Origin: Acidobacteriota bacterium
Lineage (GTDB): Bacteria; Acidobacteriota; Blastocatellia; Pyrinomonadales; Pyrinomonadaceae
Reading direction: 5' to 3'
DNA length: 47,660 nt
Assembly (NCBI GenBank): GCA_021323895.1
Contig: JAJPKD010000139.1
Coordinates: 1-47,660 of the forward strand
Shown here: in pieces, positions 7,097 to 15,212 of the stretch
How the letters are laid out: the number at the start of each line of letters is the position of its first letter
Numbering within the stretch: the stretch's first letter is position 1
Program-made: the position numbers and the translations under genes
The notes under the pieces: generated by a model
The model's input: the letters and a program-made list of their open reading frames with translations, nothing else
Told to the model about the DNA's origin: nothing
The model's database searches: none

Positions 7097-8046
7097 TCAT
7101 TTCAGGGCGTCACAAAGCCTTTGCACCTTGTCCGGTTGGTTCAGGAAGCGTCGGGCGACTTCCTTGTACAGAGTCTCCAGGCCTTTAACATCGAGCGCGT
7201 CGATGTCCCCGGCAGTCTTGTCTGGAATTAGATCAAGATTGTCTTTCAGTGCTTGCTTGAGCTTTTTGATCGCGGGAGCTGCCTTCGTAGCATCCTGATC
7301 CCTGGCTTGCGAAAAGACCGTGGCTCGATCTTTATCACAGTCTTGTGCCTGTACCAGTTCTCTTGGCGTACTGATTCTGAGCTGCTGTGCCTTTCGTCTT
7401 TTGCCTTAACCGCGTCGTTCGCTTCTGCGCCGGTATCGACGTTCAGGCTGCTCAACGCATCGTCCATCGTTCCGGCGAAAAAGTAGTTCCGCAAATCGGT
7501 TCGCGCTTTCTCCCAGGGGTAGGTGCGGACGTCGTCATTCAACTTCTCATAGATTGCGCCGAGCACTTTTGCGCGGTTCGCCACCATCTTGTTGAAGAGG
7601 ATTTGCGCCTCGAGCAGCCGAAAGTCTTTGTTCGCGGCGGTGTGAGTTCCTTTAAAGCCCGTTAGCACCTCGTTCAGCACAGTCTTTGCCCGTTCGCCGT
7701 TGACAACGGCGGCCACGCTTGACATGCCAATCTCCAGAAAGTCAAAAAGAAACTGAAGCAGGTCGTTTCTCTTTCTTGAGTTCTTGCGATAGTTGTTGAA
7801 GACAATGTCGATCTGCTCGACTCCGGTGTAAATCAACTTGTTGCGAATTAGCTTCGCCTGATCGGGGGTGTTTGTCTCATAGGTCTTATACTTGTCGAGC
7901 AAGTCGTTGACGTAAACCTTTTCGGCGTCGGCCTCACTCTTGAGCAGCGGAGGCTGCTTCTGCGCTTGGACCACGGTGCTGGTTAGCACTATTGCGCAAA
8001 GAACTCCGGAAGCAACGATCTGCATAAACAGCTTTGATAGACTCAT
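7097..8046 (-). pseudogene. Secreted protein of unknown function, interrupted by a frameshift
   Basis: ATG at 8046 with GGAGGA upstream. The protein begins with a signal peptide (MSLSKLFMQIVASGVLCAIVLTSTVVQAQ) followed by a mostly helical region up to 'GAEANDAVKAK'. The original frame then runs into a basic, unconvincing tail ending at 7246. The -1 frame instead opens just after a stop near 7406 and continues as 'VFSQARDQDATKAAPAIKKLKQALKDNLDLIPD...RFLNQPDKVQRLCDALK' to a TGA at 7097, right before the next gene's Shine-Dalgarno. The simplest reading is one gene of ~316 codons with a single-base loss, perhaps at the A4 run (7399-7402). It could be a real mutation or a sequencing error. First gene of the hydrolase operon. 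Confidence 0.75.
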
Positions 8047-8359
8047 TTCATCCTCCGGCTCGGACGTGGGGCCCGGCTTTCGTGGCAAGCCAAAGCGTCC
8101 TTTTTGATTCGACTGCGAAGGCGGCACCGTTACCGATTCGCAAATTGGGACGGGCGATGTCGCTTTCGAGTGTGAGAACGCGCCGCACTGGCGCAGTATC
8201 AATGACTAAACAGAAAGACGAAAGACTTTTGGGACACGCGGCTTATACTCTGCGAGGTTGGGCGTGTCAAGATTTATTTTGCGCTAAGTGGTTGATCCAT
8301 TCGACAAATCTGCTCTTGCGCGATTTGAAACAAACGCTTTCATGAGCTAACGAACCGAA

Positions 8360-8941
8360 GTGAACGCAAAACTATCAATCTGGACAATTGGGCATTCGAC
8401 TCTGTCGATTGAAGGATTCATAGAACGGCTCAAGTCGTTCGATATTCAGGCTCTGGTTGACGTTCGCAGTTTCCCCGGCTCGCGTCGTTATCCGCAATTC
8501 AACAAAAAGGATCTTGCGGAATCCTTGACTCGTGCGGGAATCGAATATCTGCACTTCAAAGACTTGGGCGGGCGACGGCGCGCGCAGCCTGACTCGCACA
8601 ACGTTGCGTGGCGGAATGAATCGTTTCGGGGTTACGCGGATTACATGGAAACCGCCGATTTCGCACAGGGAATTGCGCGTTTGCTCGACGTCGCGCGGGC
8701 GCGACGGACCGCGATCATGTGTTCGGAAGCGGTCTGGTGGCGCTGTCATCGCAGCCTGATTTCTGATTACTTGAAAGTAAATGGCGTCGGAGTGATCCAC
8801 ATCATGGCACCAGGAAAATCAGAGGCGCATCCTTTCACTTCGGCCGCGCAGATTGTGAACGGACAGCTTTCGTATCGCGGCGTGTTGGAAAGTCGCGACC
8901 GATTTATCGATAATAAGGCTGCTTCTTCTGAGCATGATTAA
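8360..8941 (+). CDS. DUF488 family protein
   Basis: 193 residues with a GTG start and no clear Shine-Dalgarno. The DUF488 signature is complete: 'WTIGHSTLSIEGFIERLKSFDIQALVDVRSFPGSRRYPQFNKKDL', 'YLHFKDLGGRR', 'GYADYM', 'RTAIMCSEAVWWRCHRSLISDYL'. The conserved cysteines around 'MCSEAVWWRCHR' are present. The family is widespread but without a settled biochemical role. The 57-residue ORF that follows starts 13 bases after its stop, so the two are probably cotranscribed. Confidence 0.9.
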   Translation: MNAKLSIWTIGHSTLSIEGFIERLKSFDIQALVDVRSFPGSRRYPQFNKKDLAESLTRAGIEYLHFKDLGGRRRAQPDSHNVAWRNESFRGYADYMETADFAQGIARLLDVARARRTAIMCSEAVWWRCHRSLISDYLKVNGVGVIHIMAPGKSEAHPFTSAAQIVNGQLSYRGVLESRDRFIDNKAASSEHD

Positions 8942-8954
8942 GAGGACAAATCCG

Positions 8955-9128
8955 ATGAACGTGGAAATCACTGATGACGAACGTGACTTTCTCAAAGAGG
9001 TGTTCGAAGAAAAGCAGAAGCACATGATTCAGGAAATCAATCACACCGACACGATCGATTTCGAGCGTATGCTGAAACAGAAGTTAGACGTGCTTGAAGG
9101 ATTGATGAGAAAGATTGGCGTAGCGTAG
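8955..9128 (+). CDS. Small charged helical protein of unknown function
   Basis: 57 residues from the ATG at 8955 (AGAGGA 8 bases upstream); the track start at 8934 overlaps the DUF488 gene and has no site. The sequence 'ITDDERDFLKEVFEEKQKHMIQEINHTDTIDFERMLKQKLDVLEGLMRKIG' is two amphipathic, highly charged helices. No membrane segment or known motif. Its 3' end overlaps a hairpin that may act as terminator. Confidence 0.65.
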   Translation: MNVEITDDERDFLKEVFEEKQKHMIQEINHTDTIDFERMLKQKLDVLEGLMRKIGVA

Positions 9129-9168
9129 GCTTTTAGCCTGCGCTCTTTTGGCTTCACAGATTGAAGCC
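9122..9168. repeat. Two adjacent hairpins (AGCGTAGGCT type), possible terminator
   Basis: AGCGTAGGCT-ttt-AGCCTGCGCT (10 pairs with one wobble) followed by CTTTTGG, then GGCTTC-acagatt-GAAGCC. The first could end transcription of the upstream small gene. The two-hairpin arrangement resembles the other REP-like elements in this window. Confidence 0.5.
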
Positions 9169-9181
9169 TAATGGTATAGAG

Positions 9182-9388
9182 ATGAGTTTAATGGATCACA
9201 CAAGCCGCCGATGTGAATCATGCGATCGCGAGACCGATCGCGTGATCGAATATGTTGACGCGAACAGTCAAACACATTACTTGTGTTGGGAATGCGTCGA
9301 GCGGCAGGAGAAGCGCTTCAACACGAAACCTGGTTGGCGTCGATCGCATCGACCGCGACGCTATCAGCGGCTGATCGCGACTTCGTGA
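9182..9388 (+). CDS. Small zinc-ribbon-like protein
   Basis: 68 residues from the ATG at 9182; the track start (TTG 9161) lies inside a hairpin. Two cysteine pairs, 'RRCESCDRE' and 'YLCWECVER', are spaced as in a zinc ribbon that would bind one zinc ion. The C-terminus is very basic ('PGWRRSHRPRRYQR'), compatible with nucleic-acid binding. No specific family recognised. It converges on zwf. Confidence 0.6.
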   Translation: MSLMDHTSRRCESCDRETDRVIEYVDANSQTHYLCWECVERQEKRFNTKPGWRRSHRPRRYQRLIATS

Positions 9389-9394
9389 GACTCG

Positions 9395-10936
9395 TCAGGG
9401 GTGCTTCTTTTCATTGATATCGTGCGTGGCCTCCCACTTCTGATCGTCACAGCCGAGTAAATCATCCGCCGCCTTTGGTCCCCAACTTCCAGCTTCGTAA
9501 TTCGGAAAACTGGGCGCCGGCATGATCTCCCAGGCCTTTTGAATTGGATCAACTACGGCCCAGCCGGCTTCGACTTGATCCGCGCGCTGAAACAAAGTTG
9601 CATCGCCGACCATGCAATCGTGCAACAGCCGTTCGTAACCGGTGCTCGGCGTCTTTCCAAAGTAATCCTCGTAATCAAAATTCATATCTACTGAGCCGAT
9701 GCGCATGACTGAGCCGGGAACCTTTGCGCCAAAGCGCACCGAGATTCCTTCGTCCGGCTGAATGTGGAGCACGAGGCGATTGGTCGTGAGACGATCGACC
9801 GAAGTGTCGCGAAAGAGCACAAACGGCGGCCGCTTGAACTGAATTGCGATTTCGGTGTCGCGCGCCGCGAGGCGTTTTCCCGTGCGCAGATAAAAAGGCA
9901 CGTCGGCCCAGCGCCAGTTGTCGATCAAAAGTTTCAGCGCGATGAAGGTTTCGGTGGTGGAATCAGGCGCGACATTTGGTTCTTCGCGATAGCCCGGAAC
10001 TTTTTCGCCGTCGATGTTGCCGGCGCCGTATTGCCCGCGCGCAACTCGCGTCGCGGTCTCTTCCGGCGAAGGCCGTTGAATCGCGTGCAAAATTTTCGTC
10101 TGCTCGTCGCGGACGGCGTCGGCTTCAAAAGAGATTGGCGGCTCCATCGCTGTCAGCGTTACCAGTTGCAGCAGATGGTTCGGTACCATGTCGCGTAGCG
10201 CGCCGGCTTGTTCGTAATAGCCACCGCGTTGTTCGACGCCAACTTTTTCCGCCGCCGTGATCTGCACGCAATCGATGTAACGGCGGTTCCAGATCGGCTC
10301 GAAAATCGTATTGCCAAAACGGAAAATCAGAATGTTCTGCACCGTCTCTTTCCCGAGATAATGATCGATGCGATAGATCTGATTCTCTTCAAGAACCTGC
10401 TTAATCTCCCGGTTCAGGTTCTTTGCCGATTCCAAATCGCGGCCGAAAGGTTTCTCGATCACGACGCGTCGCCAGTGCGTTTCGTCTTGCTTCGTCAAGC
10501 CGACTTTGCCGAGTCGCTCGACAACCGGCGCAAAGTATTGCGGCGCGGTGGCGAGATAAAAGAAGTAATTCCCATTAGCCTGTCGTTCATTGTCGATCTT
10601 CTCGACCGTTTCCTTAATTCGCGCGAAAGTCTGATCGTCGTTGAAATCACCGGAGAGGTAAAAGAGACGCTCCTCCAGCCAATCCCAGGTTCCCTCTTCG
10701 ATCTCTTCCGTGGCGAATTCATTCATGTCGTCGCGCAACCGGCGACGAAATTCTCCATCGTTCATCTCGGCGCGGGCTACGCCAATCACCGCGAAGTTGT
10801 CTGACAGCAGATTGCTTCTCTTGAGGTTGTAGAGCGCGGGAATGAGTTTGCGTTTCGTGAGGTCGCCGGCAGCGCCGAAGATCACCATGACGCATGGCGG
10901 ATCTTTCTGCATACTTGTGCCGGCTGGTGAAGACAT
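9395..10936 (-). CDS. zwf: Glucose-6-phosphate 1-dehydrogenase
   Basis: 513 residues, full length. It oxidises glucose-6-phosphate to 6-phosphogluconolactone, reducing NAD(P)+, at the entry to the oxidative pentose phosphate pathway. The Rossmann motif '[21 protein letters not shown]' is near residue 20, the substrate and catalytic signature 'RIDHYLGKE' is near residue 195, and '[11 protein letters not shown]' is present. The final gene of the mtnA-pgi-gnd-zwf run, 15 bases after gnd. No strong ribosome binding site is seen before the ATG. Confidence 0.97.
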   Translation of the reverse strand: MSSPAGTSMQKDPPCVMVIFGAAGDLTKRKLIPALYNLKRSNLLSDNFAVIGVARAEMNDGEFRRRLRDDMNEFATEEIEEGTWDWLEERLFYLSGDFNDDQTFARIKETVEKIDNERQANGNYFFYLATAPQYFAPVVERLGKVGLTKQDETHWRRVVIEKPFGRDLESAKNLNREIKQVLEENQIYRIDHYLGKETVQNILIFRFGNTIFEPIWNRRYIDCVQITAAEKVGVEQRGGYYEQAGALRDMVPNHLLQLVTLTAMEPPISFEADAVRDEQTKILHAIQRPSPEETATRVARGQYGAGNIDGEKVPGYREEPNVAPDSTTETFIALKLLIDNWRWADVPFYLRTGKRLAARDTEIAIQFKRPPFVLFRDTSVDRLTTNRLVLHIQPDEGISVRFGAKVPGSVMRIGSVDMNFDYEDYFGKTPSTGYERLLHDCMVGDATLFQRADQVEAGWAVVDPIQKAWEIMPAPSFPNYEAGSWGPKAADDLLGCDDQKWEATHDINEKKHP

Positions 10937-10951
10937 CTTGTGAAACTATCT

Positions 10952-11926
10952 TTACTTCGGTTCGACGTGCCCGCCGAATTTCTTCCGCATCGCGGACAGA
11001 ATCTTTTCCGCGAACGTGTGTTCCTGACGCGAGCGAAAACGCGTGTAAAGAGCCGCGCTCAAAACTTCTGCGGGCACGGCCTCTTCGATTGCCGCTTGAA
11101 TGGTCCAGCGGCCTTCGCCTGAGTCCTGGACGAATCCGCTGTAGCCGGCCAGCTCTGGATCTTCAACGAGAGCCATCGCGGTCAAATCAAGCAACCACGA
11201 TGAGACGACGCTGCCGCGCCGCCAAACTTCGGCGATGTCGGCGACGTTCAAATCGTAGCGAATCTCTTCCGGTAATTGATCCGACTTGGCGTTGCGAAAA
11301 ATGTCGAAGCCTTCCGCATAGGCCTGCATCAAGCCGTACTCGATGCCGTTGTGGATCATCTTCACGAAATGGCCGGCGCCCGACGGCCCGCAGTAAAGAT
11401 AGCCTTCTTCAGAGGTGCCGCTGATGTTTTCGCTCCCCGGTGTGCGGGTGATACTTCCGTGGCCCGGCGCGAGCGTCTTGAAGATCGGATCGAGATGTTC
11501 GAAGGTCTCCTTCGGCCCACCAATCATCATGCAATAGCCTCGCTCCAGGCCCCACACGCCGCCGCTGGTGCCGACATCGACATAGTTGATTTGCCTTTCG
11601 CGAAGTGCCTTTGCTCGGCGCGCGTCGTCTTTGAAATACGAGTTGCCGCCGTCGATGATGATGTCGCCTTTGTTGAGGCGCGCGGCGAGTTCATTGACAG
11701 TTGATTCGGTTGCGTCACCCGCAGGTACCATGATCCAAACTGCGCGTGGCTTGTTCAGCTTCGCGATGAAATCGTCGAGCGAGTTCGATCCAGTTGCGCC
11801 TTCGCCAGCAAGTTGCTTCACATTGTCGGGGCTGAGGTCGAAGACGACGCAATCATGTCCACCGCGCATCAGGCGACGCACCATGTTCGCGCCCATCCGA
11901 CCCAGACCAATCATTCCAAGTTGCAT
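10952..11926 (-). CDS. gnd: 6-phosphogluconate dehydrogenase, short (YqeC-like) type
   Basis: 324 residues, the length of the short, often NAD-preferring 6PGDH class rather than the ~470-residue E. coli Gnd. The nucleotide-binding '[16 protein letters not shown]' is at the N-terminus; '[21 protein letters not shown]', '[22 protein letters not shown]' and '[23 protein letters not shown]' are the catalytic signatures. It oxidatively decarboxylates 6-phosphogluconate to ribulose-5-phosphate. AGAGGAC precedes the ATG. Between it and pgi lies a long inverted repeat; zwf follows 15 bases later. Confidence 0.95.
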   Translation of the reverse strand: MQLGMIGLGRMGANMVRRLMRGGHDCVVFDLSPDNVKQLAGEGATGSNSLDDFIAKLNKPRAVWIMVPAGDATESTVNELAARLNKGDIIIDGGNSYFKDDARRAKALRERQINYVDVGTSGGVWGLERGYCMMIGGPKETFEHLDPIFKTLAPGHGSITRTPGSENISGTSEEGYLYCGPSGAGHFVKMIHNGIEYGLMQAYAEGFDIFRNAKSDQLPEEIRYDLNVADIAEVWRRGSVVSSWLLDLTAMALVEDPELAGYSGFVQDSGEGRWTIQAAIEEAVPAEVLSAALYTRFRSRQEHTFAEKILSAMRKKFGGHVEPK

Positions 11927-11947
11927 CTCACGTCCTCTTTAGTCGAA

Positions 11948-12021
11948 CTCTGTGCCTCTGTGGATCTCAGTGCCTCTGTGGTGGAATTGAGGTGCGAAGC
12001 GTTTACCACAGAGGCACAGAG
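11948..12021. repeat. Inverted repeat of the CCACAGAGGCACAGAG type
   Basis: CTCTGTGCCTCTGTGG (11948-11963) is the exact complement of CCACAGAGGCACAGAG (12006-12021). A partial direct copy (GTGCCTCTGTGG) lies between, and 'CACGGAGACACGGAGGA' follows. Located between pgi and gnd in the operon. Sequences like this recur in the spacers of many soil bacteria (general knowledge). Confidence 0.75.
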
Positions 12022-12044
12022 GGTTCACGGAGACACGGAGGAAT

Positions 12045-13769
12045 TCAATCCAGTGCACCTCTAATCGCGTTGGCAATTTTTCTCAAATCATCTTCAAGAT
12101 CTGCACCCAAATGCACACGCAAAGCTCTCCGCCCACGTTCTGCGAGCACTTCAAAATCACCACGAGCCTGGGCGGCCTTCACGGTGCCGAATGTATATTT
12201 CTGATCGGGAACTTGCAGGTCGTTCGCATCGTCGCAAGTGATTTGCAGAAACACGCCGCTGTTCGGCCCGCCTTTATACGCCTGTCCGGTTGAATGCAAG
12301 AAGCGCGGGCCGAAACCGAGACAAGTTGCTACTCGTTTCCCATCGCGAATTGATTCGCGAATGATTTGCAGCGTGCTTTCGTGCCCTTCGTTCATTTCCA
12401 GATAAGCGAGTAGCGCAAAGTAATCGCCCTTGTTCAATCGATTCAGGTGCGCGCGAAGATAGCCTGCCAAAGTTTGATCCTCGGCTGATTGCTTCAGCTC
12501 ATCCGAATTACGCTGATCGGCGAACAACTTGATGCCGTCGGATTCGAAGAACGGAGTTTCAGCGGGCAACGCGCCGGTCTGTTCGTATTCCTGAGTCAGC
12601 TTTTTGGTTGCAACTTTGCTGACCTCGACATCAGGTTGATCGAATGGATTGATTCCGATGATCGATCCGGCCACAGCCGTGGCAATCTCCCAACGGAAAA
12701 ACTCCTGTCCAAGATCGTAAACGTCGCTCAAGGAAATGCGAACGAGTGGATGCCCGGCGCGCTCAATTGCCGCCAGTTTGTCGGCGTCAGCATCGCCATC
12801 GCGATCGAGTTTCAGGTGAATGAAGACTCGGTCATTACCGTAAATTTCCGGCGAAGCTATTGGCTCGCGATCGACTGGAATCAATCCTTTCCCATTCTTG
12901 CCGGTTGATTCTGCGATCAATTGTTCAAGCCATGCGCCGAGATCGTAAATGCCGGGCGACGCAACGATCGTTATTTTGTCGCGTCCATGATTGTGCGCGA
13001 CGCCAAGAATTGCGCCAAGAATCACACCCGGATTATTTTTCGAGGAAGCATCTCCGCATGCGCGCACCATCGGGATCGTGCGACTCAAGAACTGTTCGAT
13101 GTCGATGCCCATCGCGGCCGCCGGCGCCAGGCCGAAATCCGAGAGCGCGGAATATCGGCCGCCGATCGATGGTACGCCCAGAAAAATTTTGCGGAAATTT
13201 TCACTCGTTGCTTCGTCGCGCAACTTCGAACCCGGATCGGTGATCGCGACGAAGCGATTGCCTACTTCGTCAGCGCCCACCGCGTCTTTCGCGCGGTCGT
13301 AAAAATATTGCTTGAAAATATTCGGTTCGAGCGTCGTTCCTGACTTGCTCGAGATGAAGAACAACGTATTCGCCAAATTAATTCGATTCTCGAACGATTT
13401 GATTTGTGCAGGATCGGTTGAATCGAGCACATGTAGCTCGGGAAAACCCTTGACCTTCCCGAATGACTTGCGCAAGACTTCCGGGCAGAGACTCGACCCG
13501 CCCATTCCCATCAGCAAAACGTGGCTGAATCCCGCGTCCTTAACTTCCGCCGCGAAGTTCGTAAATCGTTTGACAGTCTTAAGTTGCTCATCGGCGATGT
13601 GTAGCCAGCCCAGCCACTTGTCTTCGTCCTGATCGGTCCACAGCGACGCGTCGCGCGCCCAAAGCCTCGCCACTTTTCGATGCGCAGTCCAATCATTCAG
13701 GGCGGCGTCAACCGCGCTCAGCAATTCGGAAGGTAACGAAAGATCGAGCTGATTTATTTTGTATTGAAT
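12045..13769 (-). CDS. pgi: Phosphoglucose isomerase of the bifunctional Tal-Pgi type, isomerase half only
   Basis: About 559-574 residues. It resembles the isomerase part of transaldolase/glucose-6-phosphate isomerase fusions: 'HVLLMGMGGSSLCPEVLR', 'LFFISSKSGTTLEPN', 'GGRYSALSDFGLAPAAAMG', and the C-terminal 'QITCDDANDLQVPDQKYTFGTVKAAQARGDF'. The transaldolase half is absent; mtnA is directly upstream. It interconverts glucose-6-phosphate and fructose-6-phosphate. Start: AGGAGG at 13775-13780 is followed 5 bases later by an in-frame ATT (13769), with no ATG nearby; the track's TTG at 13724 has no ribosome binding site. I list the ATT start, with TTG as alternative. Confidence 0.88.
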   Translation of the reverse strand: MQYKINQLDLSLPSELLSAVDAALNDWTAHRKVARLWARDASLWTDQDEDKWLGWLHIADEQLKTVKRFTNFAAEVKDAGFSHVLLMGMGGSSLCPEVLRKSFGKVKGFPELHVLDSTDPAQIKSFENRINLANTLFFISSKSGTTLEPNIFKQYFYDRAKDAVGADEVGNRFVAITDPGSKLRDEATSENFRKIFLGVPSIGGRYSALSDFGLAPAAAMGIDIEQFLSRTIPMVRACGDASSKNNPGVILGAILGVAHNHGRDKITIVASPGIYDLGAWLEQLIAESTGKNGKGLIPVDREPIASPEIYGNDRVFIHLKLDRDGDADADKLAAIERAGHPLVRISLSDVYDLGQEFFRWEIATAVAGSIIGINPFDQPDVEVSKVATKKLTQEYEQTGALPAETPFFESDGIKLFADQRNSDELKQSAEDQTLAGYLRAHLNRLNKGDYFALLAYLEMNEGHESTLQIIRESIRDGKRVATCLGFGPRFLHSTGQAYKGGPNSGVFLQITCDDANDLQVPDQKYTFGTVKAAQARGDFEVLAERGRRALRVHLGADLEDDLRKIANAIRGALD

Positions 13770-13783
13770 TGCGGCCTCCTGAA

Positions 13784-14851
13784 TTAGGGCGCGTGTGCTG
13801 AACGCGCGTTGACCAAAGTTCGGAGGCTTTCAGTGTAAGGCGCGCGCGCGACTCCGCGGTCCGTGATGATCGCTTCGATCAATTCGTGGGGAGTCACATC
13901 GAACGCGAAGTTGTGAACATCGACGCCTTCGGGGGTTAGTTGATGATCGCGCACATGGGTGACTTCTTTCGAGTCGCGCTCTTCAATGGGGATTCCTTCG
14001 CCGGTCGGAGTTGCAAGATCGACAGTCGAAATCGGCGCGGCCACATAAAAAGGGATGTTGTGTTGCTTTGCGAGCACGGCCACCATGTAGGTGCCGATCT
14101 TGTTCGCCGCATCGCCGTTGGCCGCAATGCGATCCGCGCCGACGACGACACAATCGACCTTGCCTTGCTTCATCACGTGACCAGCCATGTTGTCCGTGAT
14201 CACGGTGACCGGAATGTTGTCTTTCGCGAGTTCCCAGGCGGTCAGTCGCGCGCCCTGCAAAAACGGTCGCGTTTCATCGGCAATCACGGCGACTTTCTTG
14301 CCAGCATCGATCGCGCCGCGGATTACGCCCAGCGCCGTGCCGTAATCCCCGGCAGTTGCCAGCGCGCCCGCATTGCAGTGCGTCAGGACAGTGGCGCCGT
14401 CGCGAATTAATTCGCCGCCGAATTTTCCCAGCGCGCGGTTCGCTTCGATGTCTTCGTTGTAAATTAGCAACGCTTCCTCGACAAGAAGCTTCTTTATTTC
14501 TTCCTCGTCGCGAATATTCTGAGCTTTGGCTTTCGCAAAAACACCGCGCATGCGCTCGATGGCCCAGAACAGATTCACGGCCGTCGGCCGCGTCGCTTCC
14601 ATGACCTTGCACATGAATTTGAAATCGTATTCAAGGTCAGCGACCGAGGTTCCCACCGATTGACTTGCGCCCAGCGCCAGTCCCATCGCGGCCGAGACGC
14701 CGATCGCGGGCGCGCCGCGCACGACCATGTTCTTGATTGCGTCCGCGACTTCTTCGTACGAACGCAGCATCAGATATTTTTCTTCATTCGGCAGCAGGCG
14801 CTGATCCAGCATCCGGACGCCTTCGCTGGTCCACTCGACGGTTTTGATCAT
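13784..14851 (-). CDS. mtnA: S-methyl-5-thioribose-1-phosphate isomerase
   Basis: 355 residues, full length. It converts methylthioribose-1-phosphate to methylthioribulose-1-phosphate in methionine salvage. Family signatures: '[20 protein letters not shown]', '[23 protein letters not shown]' with the catalytic Cys, '[18 protein letters not shown]', '[21 protein letters not shown]'. eIF2B-related fold. First gene of the minus-strand operon; it diverges from the riboswitch-controlled B12 uptake operon. No other mtn gene is visible in the window. Confidence 0.95.
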   Translation of the reverse strand: MIKTVEWTSEGVRMLDQRLLPNEEKYLMLRSYEEVADAIKNMVVRGAPAIGVSAAMGLALGASQSVGTSVADLEYDFKFMCKVMEATRPTAVNLFWAIERMRGVFAKAKAQNIRDEEEIKKLLVEEALLIYNEDIEANRALGKFGGELIRDGATVLTHCNAGALATAGDYGTALGVIRGAIDAGKKVAVIADETRPFLQGARLTAWELAKDNIPVTVITDNMAGHVMKQGKVDCVVVGADRIAANGDAANKIGTYMVAVLAKQHNIPFYVAAPISTVDLATPTGEGIPIEERDSKEVTHVRDHQLTPEGVDVHNFAFDVTPHELIEAIITDRGVARAPYTESLRTLVNARSAHAP

Positions 14852-14895
14852 GTGTGATGAATATTACTTGACACGGTACGGCTTCGCAAAAGGCT

Positions 14896-14924
14896 TTGAC
14901 TTTTTTTCCGTCGAGAGATAGTCT
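14896..14924 (+). promoter_or_regulatory. Candidate sigma-70-like promoter for the B12 uptake operon
   Basis: TTGACT, 17 bases, TAGTCT, ending about 47 bases before the riboswitch aptamer. The -35 box is good and the -10 box fair. Another TTGACA at 14868 has no matching -10 box. Confidence 0.35.
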
Positions 14925-14970
14925 CAGCCCACGTCGTAGGAACTTTTTGTTCTGCAGTTCTTTTCATCGC

Positions 14971-15093
14971 GTTCAGGTGCCCTGCATAAAAGCAGGGAGA
15001 ATAGGGAAGCGGGTGAGAATCCCGCGCGGTCGCGCCACTGTGAAGTTCGTCGCAAGTCTCGAGCGATGAACAAGCCAGGAGACCTGCCTGAAT
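14971..15093 (+). ncRNA. Cobalamin (adenosylcobalamin) riboswitch aptamer
   Basis: The conserved core is complete: TTCAGGTGCC at the 5' side, GGGAAGCGGGTGAGAATCCC, GGTCGCGCCACTGTGA, and the B12 box AGCCAGGAGACCTGCC (15073-15088). The closing helix P1 pairs TTCAGG (14972-14977) with CCTGAA (15087-15092). Aptamers of this class bind B12 coenzymes and switch off uptake or synthesis genes when B12 is plentiful. Downstream genes btuF, btuC, btuD and a TonB receptor match this regulon. Confidence 0.96.
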
Positions 15094-15122
15094 GTCAAAG
15101 CAGCTTTTGAATGCCCGCGAAA

Positions 15123-15150
15123 AGGTGGTCAGGCCGCCTGGGAATTTTTT
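15123..15150 (+). terminator. Hairpin with T6 tract just after the riboswitch
   Basis: AGGTGG (15123-15128) can pair with CCGCCT (15134-15139), with one G-T wobble, followed by GGGAATTTTTT. The stem is short, but the T6 tract and its position 30 bases after the aptamer make it a candidate expression-platform terminator. Confidence 0.4.
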
Positions 15151-15162
15151 CTCCGAAAATTG

Positions 15163-15212
15163 ATCCCGTCGCCAGCCTGTCATCGATCGCAGGCAAAAGG
15201 TGACGGGATTTT
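15163..15212 (+). promoter_or_regulatory. Long hairpin sequestering the btuF ribosome binding site (terminator-like)
   Basis: ATCCCGTCGCC (15163-15173) pairs with GGTGACGGGAT (15199-15209) over 11 positions with one wobble; an inner stem GCCTG/CAGGC extends it. TTTT follows. The 3' arm contains AAAGGTG, the only ribosome-binding-like sequence before the likely TTG start at 15211. The hairpin could therefore block translation, end transcription, or do both, as the OFF state of the cobalamin riboswitch. Confidence 0.65.

Noticed and set aside
7246-7395. C-terminal tail of the track ORF (7246..8202) in the original frame
   Set aside because: It is basic and unlike the rest, while the -1 frame gives a convincing helical end that meets the next gene. 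I treat the tail as an out-of-frame artefact.
5357-8046. Prophage remnant
   Set aside because: Only wall hydrolases are phage-like; no integrase, capsid, tail, holin or attachment-site repeat is visible.
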